Below are positions 33,257 through 45,082 of a stretch of DNA of 57,792 nucleotides, piece by piece. The notes below the pieces were generated by a model, which ran no database searches, was not told the origin of the DNA, and saw only the letters and a list, made by a program, of their open reading frames with translations. Position 1 is the stretch's first letter. The number at the start of each line of letters is the position of its first letter. This stretch comes from Penium margaritaceum (taxonomy: Eukaryota > Streptophyta > Zygnematophyceae > Desmidiales > Peniaceae), in contig SZWC01002393.1 of the NCBI GenBank assembly GCA_023375785.1, positions 68,136 through 125,927 of the forward strand, read 5' to 3'. The position numbers and the translations under genes are program-made.

Positions 33257-33299
33257 TTCTCCCCCTTGAACCTGCCAAGACCCACTGCTGCTGCTTTCT

Positions 33300-36200
33300 C
33301 TCACTCATCTTCAGCTGTTCCCTCCAGCCTAGCATAGCTGGTCATCACAAGCCCGGCCACGCTCATCGCGTGCCAGTCCACGGGTTGCGCTTTGGTCAAG
33401 CAATCCGCAAGCATGTTGTGTTGCAATGCCACAGCACCACCTGCCCCATTTCAACCATGTCCTATGCGTAGTGATAACGCATGTCAATGTATTTTGTCCT
33501 TTTGTGCTACGTCAAGTTGTTGGTCAGTGCGATGGAGCCGGTGTTGTCCTTTTGCACCACCATAGGCTCCTGCTGCGGCACGCCCAGCTCCCCCAACAAC
33601 TTGCGGAGCCACACCGCCTCCTTGACCGCCTCAGCCAGCAAGATGTACTCTACTTCCACTGTGGTGGTGGCGACACAGTCCTAATTCCTGCTCTACCACG
33701 AGACCGCTACACCAGCGAGGAAGAACACGTATCCGGATGTAGACTTTCGCTTGTCCACATTGCCAGTGTAGTCTGTATCCGTGTAGCATACCAGACACAA
33801 GGGGTCCGCCCGCCCCTTGCCATCGAAACTCAAGAGCGCCTGCCGCGTCGCCTGCCGGTAGCGGAGGATGCGTTTGACCGTCTGCCAGTGTAGTGGCCCT
33901 GGAATGGCCACGTACCTGCTTACCTGGGCCTACCGCGTAGGCCAGGTCCGGTCGAGTCACCGCTATGGCGTACATGAGGCTGGCCACCACTGATTGGTAG
34001 GACACCTCCATCATATCCTCCCCCTCTCCTTTTGTTTGCAGTGCCATTGCCGCACTTAGTTCACAATTCATGGAGACCAGACTTCCAACTGGTTTGCATT
34101 CCTCCATGTTGTACCGCTTCAGCACCTCGGCCACGTATTTGGCCTGCCCCAACTCAAGTGTGTGCGCCCTCCCGTTGCGCGAGATGCTCACCCCAAAGTT
34201 GCACTCCAGCCCCCCGATGTGTGACATGTAGAATTTTCTACTCAATTGCTCTTTCAGCTGCTATAGGCTCAGCAGATCCTTCAACCACAAAATCATGTCT
34301 TCCACATGAAGTACGATGATTTGATGGAGTAGTTTGTCGCGTTGCACGTACACGGTGTGATCCGACTCACAGCGCCTGAAGCCAAGTTGTGCCATGAAGC
34401 TGTCCATCTGTTGGTACCAGCATCTAGGCAATTGCTTTAGCCTATACAAGGACTTCCGCAACTTGCACACCTTGCCCTCTGGTGCCTCCACCCCCTCTGG
34501 CAACTCCATGCAGATCTCTTTGTCCATGATTCCATTGAGGAAGGCCGTCTTTACGTCTATTTCCTAAAGATCCATGTCTTTGGCTGCCACCGTAAGGATC
34601 GCCCGGATGCTTGTGAACTTGGCAACGGGAGCGAACTTCTCCTTGTAGTGCTCACCATTACGCTGTGTGTATCCCTTTGCCATTAGCCACGTCTTGTATT
34701 TTTCAACCACACCTTCGTTTGTGAGCTTGGTCTTAAAGACCCACTTTGAGCGGATGACTTTGGCATCTTTTGGCCTATCAACCAGCTCCCACGTGTCGTT
34801 TTCCATGATGGAAATCAGCTCCGATTTGACGGCTGCGTCACATTGATCCCCTTTGGGCCGTTCAAGCTCCTATTGCACAGTAACTGGTTCCGTTGATGCA
34901 TCCAGCATACACCGCGTCATGTCGATCCATCGACCAGTGCTTCCGTCGAAGCGCTTCACTACTTTTCGCTACCTCCCATTGCGGCGCGGCAGCTTTGGTG
35001 GCACATCGTTGCTCTGCTGTGATCCCTCCGACTCAGCATGCTCGAATGATTCATTGACCGGACGGCTACCCGAGGATCCCTCCCACTCCGAAAAAACATC
35101 GCCTAAACGGTCGGCGCCTCTAGTGGATTTCCATCGATGCCCGATGCGTACTCTGCCTGGAGTGCGCGCCTTGGCACACTTGGTGCCTCATCTGCCGGAT
35201 CCTTCTGTTGGATCTTCTCATTAGCTTGATCATCATCAGAGTCCTCCGTGTCGGCTGCCACTGCTGGTGCACTGTCGCGCTCTGATGCCGCATCCTCAAC
35301 TTTGGCGTCTTCGGCTCCTCGTAGTCAAGGAGATGGAACCACTCCCCCGACTTCCGAGAGTCCACCACGCTCACGTCGTTACTACTGATTCGCTTTGGTT
35401 CACGTTGCGCTCGACATCTTGGCTGTAGATTGCCTCCTCCTTGCGCATATCGTAGAGCCTGTACACCTTATGCACACTCTCATAGCCAAGGAAGAGGTAC
35501 GACTTTGCTCGCGGCTTCAACTTGCTGTTGCGTTGCTGCGCAGCTTGCACCATTGCGTGCACCTTGTACCTGAACACGTTCACGTGTGCCACACTTGGCT
35601 TGCACCTGCTACAAACCTCCTGCGGCATCCTGTAGTGAATCTTTCCCTTCAGCACTGCTGTAGGTGTGAGGTTGATGGTGTAGCCCGCCGTATGCACAAC
35701 ATTCGTCTAGAAGCTTTGCGGCAACTCCTTATCCACCAACATGGTCCGTACCATGTTCAGCAATGTCAAGTTCTCCCACTCCGCCACGCTGTTTGACTGA
35801 GGCGAATACGGTGTATATTATCCCCATTTTATGTCCTACTACTCCATCCACCCGCTACAACCCATGTACTCTCCACCATTGTCTCTGTGTAGCACTCTAA
35901 CCTTCCGGCCAGTCTGCCTCTCCACTGTAGCGATATACTCCTTCAGCCGGTCCAGGACCTCACCTTTCTGCTTCATTAAATAGACGTAGAGTGTTCTACA
36001 GTAATCATCTATGAAATTGATGAAGCAACGCGTGCCGCTCTTGAAGGGTCCACACACGTCGCTGTGCACGACGTCAAGCAGGTCCGAGGCACGATCCACG
36101 TTCTTGTTGAAAGTTATCCGCCAAGCCTTGCCCAAAATGCAAGGCTCACACTTATTGTACTTTGCTGCATCTGTTGCCTCTTCCACATCGTCGTTGATGA

Positions 36201-37515
36201 GGCTGCGTACCTGCTCGCTCTTTGCGATCTCCTTCACGACTGCGGGTGACGAATGTCCCCGTCTTTGGTGCAAGAGATACAGATCAGCTCCCCCTCCTTT
36301 GGCCAGGTTGATGGTGCGTTCCTACAGGTCTGCTGAATCTGTTGCCGCGGGGATCACCTTGGTCTCCACGATGTACAGGCCACTGTCGGGGCCACTGTCA
36401 ATCCGCACGACTTCTCCCTTTCTCCTGAAGAGCACCTTGTATTCCTTGTCCGTCAAGCGGGTGACACGTAGAATGTCAGCCAGGCCGGGTACGTGCTGCA
36501 CGTCTTTGATGACGCGCTGCACCCGCTTCCCACCAACCAACACCTCCACGTCCATGTCTCCTTGGCCAGCCACCGGCTCAACCTTGTTGTTCGCGACCAC
36601 CATGGATTTGCTGGACTTTTTGTAGTTGATGAACCCGACCTTCTTGACCTGGGTATTCTCCTCTGCTCCGGAGTCAAGGCATGACCGGTAAGCCATCTTG
36701 AGGTAATGGTTTTAAATTCCATTGAGAAGTCCCTTCTTGCCTTTGGCATCCTTACCGCCGGCCTTTGCCTCCTCGGTGTACTCACGGGTCCAGTGGCCCT
36801 CCTTGCTTCAATTAAGGCACACACCCTTCTTGGCACCCTTCTTGCCGCCGCCATGTCCACCACCTCCTTTGCCCCCGCTTCTGCCACCATGTGTTTTGGT
36901 GACAAGGGCTGATGAGGACAATGAGGACTCCTCGCAGCTTTGTCGCTGCATCTCGTTGCAAATGAACTCTACAACCGTGCCATAGGTGAGCTTTTCCTCT
37001 ACCCATCCTCCCAAGACAGTGATGAGAGGGCTCCAACAGTGAGCAAGGGCCATAAGGAGGGCCATCACCTAAAGCTGTGTGTCAATCTTCCACTCCACAT
37101 CATTGTATTGTAAGGCGAGCGACTCGATCTGATGCATGGCGGTGATGACATAATCTCCCTCCTCAATTCTCACTGTCACGAGTCGCTTCATTGCAAAGAT
37201 TATTCTTGCCAACGACTTGGATTGATGGATGGCGCAGAGTTTTTGCCGAGCTCTGGCTACCACATTGCAATCCTTGAAGTAGCTCCACTACAAATCAGCG
37301 GTCCCAGACAACTGAAGCATGAGCACCTCTGTGTTCTTCTTTGTGAAGGCCTCCTTCTGCGCTTCTGCCATCGTCGCCTCATCAAGGGCTTCTGTTCCCT
37401 TCATGACCTCCAGTAGCCCCTTATGCGCATGGTGCTACTCAAAGTGCCACCTCCATAGCCCGTAGCCAGAGCCACTCGCATACTTCTGGATGGGCTACAT
37501 CTCCTTCTGCGCCAT
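33300..37515 (-). pseudogene. Copia C2 gag-pol polyprotein
   Basis: Gag starts at 37515 (MAQKEM, then a stop, then PIQKYA). The zinc-knuckle site near 36815 has lost its middle (CLN, stop). The protease keeps LDSGAEENTQ near 36660. Integrase has CEPCILGKA, VHSDVCGPF and HRDNGGEYMG in 35839-36273. The acidic linker and RT follow: SKWVFKTKLTNEG in 34564-34806, then a box read LHVEDMILW at about 34300, where the YVDD catalytic site is damaged. RNase H has CYTDTDYTGNVDKRKSTSGY near 33770. Multiple stops and frameshifts are spread throughout. Unlike C3, the gag-to-knuckle junction is in one frame here. Confidence 0.9.
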
Positions 37516-37623
37516 TTGCGCAGTCTTCCACTCTGGGACCTCAGAGTTTGACAGCAGTGTTGTCCCCGACAACAATCCCGTCCGTCTCGAAAGCCATAAG
37601 CGATGTGTAGACCGCTCGGAGCT

Positions 37624-37638
37624 GTGGGCCCAAAATCC
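37624..37638 (-). other. Primer-binding site of C2 (half tRNA-iMet)
   Basis: The plus strand reads GTGGGCCCAAAATCC, 13 of 15 matching the initiator tRNA-Met anticodon arm itself. The site is therefore complementary on the element strand, 2 nt from the LTR at 37641. Confidence 0.75.
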
Positions 37639-37640
37639 CC

Positions 37641-38625
37641 TGTCAGAGGACGGCCCCCGGGTGGAGGCAGTTCCAACGTGCCCCAATGGGTCTACACTTG
37701 GCCTTCACAGCTTTCTCTTTTGACGTGTGGTTCTGAGTCCAAGGGTGAGCTTTCTGGTCGCCTCACCCTATATTTCTGGGAGTGGAAGACAGTTGTGATA
37801 AATTCATATTTCCAAAGGAAACAACATAAACTTGCATCATTCTTTTAACATGGATATGATCTGAACATTTGTAGTGCTAGTCATGTGCTCTGCAATGCAT
37901 CAAACCATGTGTAATTTGGATCACCGTAGCTCCCACTACGTCACCCAAAGCGCAGCACCCCAAACCAGCTGCTCAGTCGGCGGCGCGTCACACGTCGCTC
38001 GCCGAGGCGCCCTCACGCATCAAGGACCCATCAAAACACCATTCCAAAGGCGCAGATGTCCCTACACGTAGTGGTAGTACCCCTCGCATCTTTGGGATCC
38101 GTTTTGATTAGTTAATCATTGTTTTTGGTGATGGGGATTGATGTGGTTAAAAACCTGTTCACGGACCTGCAGTCGGAGTTTCGACCAAGTCCCCAAGTAA
38201 CAAACTGTGCTCCTGAGTTTTGGAATCCGAGCCAGGATTTTGGCCAAATCCCTCATAAACAAAACCACACTATTGATATCTGGCGATCATCCACTGGACG
38301 CCCTGGCAGCCTTCTAAAATCCTCACATGGAATATTGTTACTCGTTCCGGTAAATTATTCTGCGACAGTCAACCGCAGCCAGCTCCCAGAGCCACCGCGT
38401 ACACCCCAACTTTGGAAGCCCATATTGGCCTTGTTACTTGTCCGATTCCAGCTAAACAACTTTATTGGATTCAACAACTTGTCAACTTTCAGGGGCAATC
38501 CACTATTTGAGGATCCGACCAAACCTTGAGTCGCAGATCCAACTGCGAGGCATTTTCTCTCCCTGGCAGCTTGTCAGTGCCTCCCGGCACCACAGTTGGG
38601 CATGCAAAGGGACAAATTTTCAACA
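37641..38625 (-). repeat. 5' LTR of copia C2 (985 bp)
   Basis: Plus-strand boundaries are TGTCAGAGG and TTTTCAACA. It contains the reverse complement of the conserved GACCAGAAAGCTCA block of family C LTRs at about 37750-37765. Confidence 0.9.
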
Positions 38626-38630
38626 AGCGC

Positions 38631-40893
38631 ACACAATGGTGCAGGCGATACAATGATGGGACAACAAGATGGAATCACGGGCAAAGCCGTGCTTGTTCCT
38701 CGGTTAGGAGAGCATGCAAAAGGCATACCCACTATGGGACCCGCGCATGCAAGAGATCATCCGGAGGCATGATTTCAAATTTGATGAGCAGCAAAGCTTC
38801 TGTAGCATAAAAAACAAACTGAGCGTTGGAAACTCTCCAAAACAGGGGAAGTGGTTCCATCTCCTCGACTATTAGAAGGAGCTAGCGGACGCGGAGGTTG
38901 TTAATGCAGCGCCGGAGCACAGAAGTGCAGCAGGTGTAGCAACTAACACGGAGGACTCTCAAGACGATGCAACTGGGCTAGAAACTGCCAGGAAGATCCA
39001 TCAGAGGAGTCACTACGGGTTTCAAAGCACGCACTCCCAGCGGACGTTGCGTCAGGTGTTTGAGGAAATCCTCCAGCCTTGCCGCCCGTCCGATCAATGT
39101 TTTGCCGGAGTGGGAGAGATCCTAAGGGACCTGTCTGGTCCATGTTTCACCGAAGTGAGCAGATTCAGAAGAATTGTAAGAGAGTAACGAGGCGCCACCA
39201 AAACGGGCACGCCACAGCAGGAGGCAGCAGAGAGCGAGGAAGCGCTTCAATGCAAGCACTGGTCGATGGATCGGCATGACGCAGTGCATTCTAGCCGCAT
39301 AAAAAAAGCGGACAACTGTGGGAGCAGCACTTGAGTAGCCCAATGGGAAGCAACTGGACGCCGCCATCAAGTCAGAGTTGGCGTCCATTGCTGAAAACAA
39401 CACATGGGAGCTCACTGTCAGGCCGAAATATGCCAAGGTCATCGGTACCAAGTGGGTCTTCAAGACGAAGCTCACGAAAGAGGTGTGGTGGACAAGTAAA
39501 AGGCGCGGCTCATTATGAAGGGGTATGCACAGCGTAAAGGCAAGCACTATGATGAGACATTTGCCCCCCTCGCCAACTTCACAAGCATTTGGGCAATCCT
39601 TGCAGTAGCAACCGCAAAGGGCATGGAGCTCCACCAGATGGACATAAAGACGGCCTTCCTTAACAGCATCATACATAAAGAAATCTACATGGAGGTGTCG
39701 TAAGTGGTGGAGGCGCCGAAGGGCAAGGTGCCCAAGCTTGAGAAGTCATTGTACGGGATAAAACAATCGTTCCAATATTGGTACCAACAGATAGACAACT
39801 TCATGGCACAACTCGGCTTCAAGCACTATGAGGTGGATCAGAGCTTGTACATGTGATGCAGCATGAAGCTCCATCAGATCATTGCACTCTTGTGCTCCTC
39901 ATGCCTGCCAAGCCTACAGCAGCTGAAAGAGCACCTGAGTAGCAGGTTCCAGATGTCGAACATGGGGGAGTTGGAGTTCTACCTTGCCGTGAGCAGTACA
40001 CAAAACCGGAGGATGCACACGATTGAGCTGGGACAGGCCAAATACATGGCCGAGGTGCTGAAGCAGTACGGCATGGAGTACTGCACACCATTCTGCACTC
40101 CTTTCTCCACGGCATGTGCACTAAGTTCGACGATGGCGCCGGAAAAAAAAAGAAGAAAAAAAAAAAAACAAGAGCAGGAGGATATGGCATGGGTGCCCTG
40201 CCAATCGGCGTTGGACAGCCTCACATACGCCATGGTGGGAACTGGACCGGACCTGGCCTACGCGGTGGACCAAGTGAGTAGATACGTGGCCGGTCCAGGG
40301 CCACAACATTGGCAGGCAATCAAGCGTATTCTCCGCTAACTGCAGGCGACGTGCCACGCGCACCTAAGGTTTGACTGCAAGGGGCGGACGGACCCCTTGC
40401 ATCTGGTCTGCTATACGCATGCAGACTACGCTGAAAATTTGGACAAGTGGAATTCCACATCCGGCTATGTGTTCTTCCTTGCAAGTGTAGCGGTTTCGTG
40501 GTGCATCAGGACTGCGCTGCCACCTCCACAGTGGAAGCGGTGTACATCGCACTGGCCAAGGTGGTCATGGAGGTCGTGTGGCTATGCAGGTTGCTAGAGG
40601 ATCTGGGCATGCCATAGCAGGAGCCTATGATAGTACAAGAGGATAGCACCAGCTCCATCTCGTTGACCAACAACCTGAAGCAGCACAGGAGGACGAAGTA
40701 CATTGTCTTGTTTTATCACTACGCATGAGACATGGTTGAAAAGGGGTAGGTGTTGCTACACCACTGTAGCACGCACAACATGCTTGCGGGTTGCTTTACC
40801 AAAGTGCAACCCGCTGACCGGTACGTGATGAGCGTGGCCGGGCTTGGGACAACCAGCTATGATGGGCTGGAGGGTGGACCGGAAGATGAGTGA
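38631..40893 (+). pseudogene. Copia C1 integrase end, RT and RNase H, 3' part
   Basis: The reading resumes right after the C2 target duplication with sequence matching C3 from about 56818 onward. The linker is followed by a TAG at 39336 shared with C3. RT has TKWVFKTKLTKE, FAPLANFTSIWAIL and TAFLNSIIHKEI (39515-39703). The YVDD box region near 39890 is lost. RNase H has the STSGYVFFLASVAVSW stretch near 40455-40500 and a late stop at 40891. An A-rich run (40143-40170) encodes a Lys-rich tract not present in relatives. Confidence 0.9.
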
Positions 40894-40935
40894 GAGCAAA
40901 CTGAGCCGTGAGCATGGGAGGTGTAAGGGGAAGAA

Positions 40936-41725
40936 TGTTGAGATGCCCCTCCACATGCCCATCTGTGGCACCGAGAGGCGCCCACGAGCCACGAGATAGA
41001 GAGAGGAAAATGTTCGCAGTTGGATCTAGCGGCTCGATGATTGCTAGGATCCCAAAACATCCACTTGGAGATTTTGCTCTGGAAAGACTGCAGAGGCGTT
41101 CGGTGAATGATTTGCCGGATTTCATTAGTGACGTTTGTTACTGAGGGACTCGGCCAAAATCCTGGCTCGGCATCCAAAACTCAGTACTACGTTTTGTTAC
41201 TCAGGGACCTAGTCGAAATTCTGACTTCAGGTCCGGGTAAAGGTTTAAATTGTTGTCACACCCCATCACCAAACTCGACCCAAAAGTACGGGAGGTGTGT
41301 GGAAACAGTGCAGGGAATCCCTACATCATGTGCAATGAGATCTGCACCTTGAGAAAGGCACTTTGCATGTGAAGGAAGGCACCATGACGTCTGCGCACCA
41401 TAGAGGCGTTAGGTGTTTCTGTAGTGGGTGAGACCTGCACTTTGGCAAGCGTAAACTGGGCTATGATTGGCCAAATCTTGCACAGTTTGGTGCGTTGGAG
41501 AGCTCACGACTATCCCTAAAAATGATATGAGTATGTACATGTACAAAATCTAGCACAAAACGAAATTATTCCCTTCAAAAAACTGAATTTCTCTGAATTC
41601 CTAATCACATTGCGTGAGGCAACCAGAAATCTCACACTCAATCTCAGATTTGCCCAAAACAAAAGACATGAACCACTAGAGAAGATCAAACCAATGTCAG
41701 GACCACACCGCACAAATTCCTGACA
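40936..41725 (+). repeat. 3' LTR of copia C1 (790 bp)
   Basis: Starts TGTTGAGATGCCCC and ends CTGACA. Relative to the 5' LTR about 150 bp are missing near 41052. The TATA position reads CCCTAAAAATG, a likely decayed TATA box. Confidence 0.9.
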
Positions 41726-41730
41726 CTTCC
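41726..41730. repeat. Target site duplication of C1, right copy
   Basis: CTTCC after the C1 3' LTR, identical to 29231-29235. Confidence 0.9.
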
Positions 41731-41765
41731 ACACCTATTCATCGAACAAAGGATCACAGGCCCAT
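41731..41765 (+). repeat. End of B2 5' LTR and its degenerate primer site
   Basis: Bases 41731-41748 (ACACCTATTCATCGAACA) complete the B2 LTR interrupted by C1. They align with the B1 LTR end, which reads CACACCCACTAGTGCCAACA on its own strand. Two bases later GGATCACAGGCCCAT (41751-41765) matches 10 of 15 positions of the half-tRNA primer site. Confidence 0.6.
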
Positions 41766-41816
41766 AGTCATAGTCAGAAACAAGCTCTTCCTATTCTTAT
41801 GTTGCCATGGTGCGCC

Positions 41817-43497
41817 ATGGTAACGACCAAGCAAGGGAGCAGCAATAGTGTGGTCTCAATGTTTGACGGGTTGTGCTTCTCCTTTTGGAGGAAGATTCTT
41901 CAGATTTACCTTGATGTCAAGGAGTTTCTTGAACTGGTCAAGGGTGAAGGGATGACTCCTTGGGCTACTGTGATGCCGGAAAAAGTAGAGAATCACAAGA
42001 ATTGCAACAAGAAGGTGGTTCTGTTTTTGGTGTTGGTATGGTATCCGACACAACATGCACTCATCCAAAGTTGCACGGAGGCCTGGGAGAAACTTTGCAC
42101 ACTCTACCATTCAAGTAACCTTGCAAAGCAGCTCTTCACCTTCAAGCGGCTTGTCACCCTCCTTCTGGCATTGCCAGACAGTTGGAGTCCCATGATCACT
42201 GTCGTTGGCACCTGGCCTGCCAAGTACCCAAAGGTCCTTGAGTATGTCCGTAACAAGTAGTTGCCACACGGCTGGAGAGAGATTTGTGGATCATCATCTT
42301 CTGCCTATGCCGTCCACCCTCAAGGAGGAGGGGAAGGCAAAAAGGGGAAGTGACTCAACTGTGGCGAATAGGAAATGTGACCAATTGAGGAGGGCTATGA
42401 AGCAGGGAAACCAGGCTCGTATGTCACAGGGTTCTCCCAATTTGAAGGATCCATGAGCCACGATGATCGAGTTTAAATCAAACAAATACACACAATGTAT
42501 CTAGGCGGTATTTGTCACCTATGGCATCATGGAGCGGGGCATGAAAGTGGCCAGTGTAAAAGCTGAGTTGGCACAAAGTGAAGGCAACATCTGCACCAAG
42601 TCGATGGTTGAAAGGCATAACGTCCCATGCACAATCCAAGACTTAATTCTCGTTCACAATTCTGGGGAAGTTTTACTATCAATGAGCTGCCTTGCGGATG
42701 AGGGACTCCAGGTGCTCTTCCCTAAGATGTAGGCCATCATCTCAAAGGCGGGTAGCAGCAAAGTTATAGCATGCAACAAAAGAGAATATGAATTGTACCT
42801 ACGATGCGCCAAGGTTGTTGACGGTCGGGTGGAGCCCAAAACTACAAAGCTTGTGCATAAGGATGAGGGGAACGTTGACCTTTTGAATTGCCACCTCTGC
42901 CACATCTCACCATCGACGGTGAAGGAGATGGAACAAAAGGAGGCGTTGTCTTGAGGTCAAGGACTTTGAAGCAGCTAAGGAAGCCGTGTGCAAGACATGT
43001 ATTGTAGACAAGGAAACATGGCAGACATTTGGAGGCAAGGAGATGCGCACAGAGGTGAATTTGGATTTCGTGCACACCGAATTGAATAGAACACTTGACA
43101 GCTCCATCGGTGGGGCTCAATACTTCTTCACCTTCATAGATGACCATGGCCACAATCTCTACCTCTACATCATCAAGAGGAAGAGCTAGGTACTGTTTTA
43201 TATGCAAGAGTTTTTAGTGGCAGTGGATTGTCAAAAAAGGTTGAATTTCAAGGTCTTCCAATATGATAACAGCCACAAATATGAGCGCTGCTTGGGGTGG
43301 ATGAAGAGCAAGGGGACCAAGTGCCAAAAGAGTATGCCACATTTCAGCAGTAGAATGGCATGGAATAACAGACCAACCGCATGTTGCCCAACATGGTTCA
43401 ATCCATGTTAAGTGACACAAGGTTTACGCGGAATAACTGGACAGAGGCTACACACATGGTGGCTTACATCATGAATCTGACATCGATGAAGCCACCG
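41817..43497 (+). pseudogene. Copia B2 gag, protease remnant and integrase
   Basis: ATG at 41817 starts MVTTKQGS, matching B1. Gag includes LVLVWYPTQHALIQS, then an internal deletion joins FKRLVTLL to LALPDSWSPMITVV near 42170. A protease site is not recognisable. The GAG-pre-integrase stretch CHLCHISPSTVKEME is near 42890. Integrase has FFTFIDDHGHNLYLY and YDNSHKYERC, where the central Asp is kept. It ends after VAYIMNLTSMKPP at about 43497. Stops are frequent. RT and RNase H are gone. Confidence 0.85.
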
Positions 43498-43499
43498 TA

Positions 43500-44440
43500 G
43501 AACAGGTAATAATGTACACGGATCCTATCCACAAACAATGAGAAGTATCTGGATCTGGGGAACGGATAATTAGCTTGGATCCAGATCCATGGTGATAGAT
43601 CCTGGACCCGGATTCGCGGATCCTCAATCAAGATCCATGGAGTTTTTGTGCTCAATAAGATGTGGTCTTAGTCCTTAACGGTGGCGAGATTTCAACTGTT
43701 CAATCATTTTCCAAGTTGCACATTCATGCACACATGTTCATGTCAATCAAATCTCAGTGGGGAATTCATAAGTCACTGAGATCATGTACATGCACATTTT
43801 TAAGAACATCTCTATATGATGGAGTGGTGCATTCAAAAATGGCAAACATGTCCCGAGTCTTAAGCCAAAGATGTAGCATCTCCACTTGTCACCACTTTCC
43901 CACTATCCCCCCTCCCTCCCCCTCTCCTCCCTCTCCTCCCTCTACACCCTCATCTGCACCCTCATCGTCTTCCTCTTCCATATCCTCAAGATCTGGACCT
44001 CCACAACAACACTCACTCATCCATGCGTCTTTAGCATCTAGTTCCAGAGCTACCTCTCCACTTGGAGCAAAGGACTGCACATTTGCATCACTGATCCAAT
44101 AGTTCATAAGCATGAGGTTTTCTATAGTCAGTTCCACAAGGGACTGCATACAGTCAGTGATGATGTGCCACCCAAGAGAAAACAACATCTCTGTCGGCAT
44201 GCTCATTGCAGGAACCGTGAGCAGGTCCAGTGCAACGAAGTGGAGGTTTAGAAATGCCTTGTTTTTTTTCTTCAAGTCATGGAGTATCTTGCAGTTACGG
44301 CCCTTCTGCATGTCATTAGGCCAGAGTTCCACTTGCACCTCTATTCTACTTGGAGCAAGTGAAGCCTGGTTAATTCGGGGCTCTGTATATCTTTCAGCAC
44401 CCGTGTCTTCAAGGGCAGTCTTGTCAATGCGCTAGATAGC
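43500..44440 (-). pseudogene. hAT transposase C-terminal fragment T1
   Basis: On the minus strand, 44338-43889 encodes 149 residues with the hAT dimerisation domain: FLNLHFVALDLLTVPAMSMP, then EMLFSLGWHIITD and LMLMNYWI. This matches the family pattern of a hydrophobic helix followed by PxSxxxxERxFSxxG. The usual SERxFS is TEMLFS. An acidic Glu/Gly tail follows. The flank at 43508-43640 carries repeated GGATCC and GGATCTGG motifs, typical hAT subterminal repeats. The N-terminal zinc finger and RNase-H-like catalytic parts are missing. Confidence 0.8.
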
Positions 44441-45082
44441 AACGGTCTAGAACAAGGGTCCCAACACGGGAGGCCACCAACCTCTCTCGATATTGCAACC
44501 AAGATAACATATCACCCTCAAACGAGGGATTCAAACTTTAGGTTCGTTCAGGTTGCAACCTCATAAAGTCCGCATGAAGGTCTTTAGTGTCTATCCTTGG
44601 TTGGACACTCAGTGAGGAGTCTCACTGGTTCTTCTCGCAGTGGCTCGACAGGAGCCAACCTCAACCTACAGTCCTACTTGGTGCCTCCTGAGACCACCAA
44701 GTTTCATCCTCAAGGCAGGCTATTGTAAGCTTACTAGAAGCTTCCTGTCCCATTCTGGGCCACAAAGAAAACTGCGACCGTCGCAGGGTTTGGCCCGTGC
44801 TCCATGAGCTCCGATGCCTGTTCCAACTAGGCCACAAAGGTGTGTTTTCCATGATGATCTCCAGGGAACATACCCATTACGAGCAGTGCATTCTTGGAAT
44901 GTATAAGAACAGACCAAGGGGACGTAATCCATATAGCAGTGCATGCATTGTCTTTCCATGCAGCCAGCCAGTCAGCCAGCCAGCCAGCTAGGCAGTGGAC
45001 AAAGTGCATACCATTCAATAAATCTCCACTAAGGTGCATCTATCCATCTTTCCTTCACTGGGCTCCATCAATGCCTTGTGGC
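44441..45082 (-). repeat. Probable 3' LTR of copia E with a tRNA-like stretch and CAGC repeat
   Basis: Position next to the end of E RNase H suggests its 3' LTR, but no partner copy exists here, so the ends are unknown. On the minus strand near 44840-44825, TGGCCTAGTTGG fits an RNA polymerase III A-box; the expected B-box position has only the weak GGCCAAACCCT. A (CCAG/CAGC)n tract lies at 44961-44990. Confidence 0.4.

Larger units (their letters stand above)
32271..38625 (-). mobile_element. Ty1/copia element C2, complete, nested in C1
   Basis: A minus-strand family C element inserted into the integrase gene of C1. LTRs of 986 and 985 bp, a primer site, full domain set and a polypurine tract are present. 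The two LTRs differ substantially by eye, more than those of element A, so the insertion is old. C1 is necessarily older still. Confidence 0.93.
29236..41725 (+). mobile_element. Ty1/copia element C1, complete but split by C2
   Basis: C1 has 5' LTR 29236-30165, primer site, gag-pol part 1 to 32270, then the nested element C2, gag-pol part 2 from about 38631, a polypurine tract AAGGGGAAGAA at 40925-40935, and 3' LTR 40936-41725. CTTCC target duplications flank it. Without C2 it is about 6.1 kb. It is heavily mutated, and its 3' LTR lacks about 150 bp present in the 5' LTR. Confidence 0.93.
28726..43500 (+). mobile_element. Ty1/copia element B2, split by C1 and 3'-truncated
   Basis: 5' LTR 28726-29235 plus 41731-41748, a degenerate primer site, gag from 41817, protease remnant and integrase to about 43497, all on the plus strand. 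RT, RNase H and 3' LTR are missing. The right edge coincides with the end of hAT fragment T1. Confidence 0.75.

Noticed and set aside
39122..39676. 184-residue minus-strand frame
   Set aside because: Antisense of the C1 linker and RT; the plus strand carries the copia motifs.
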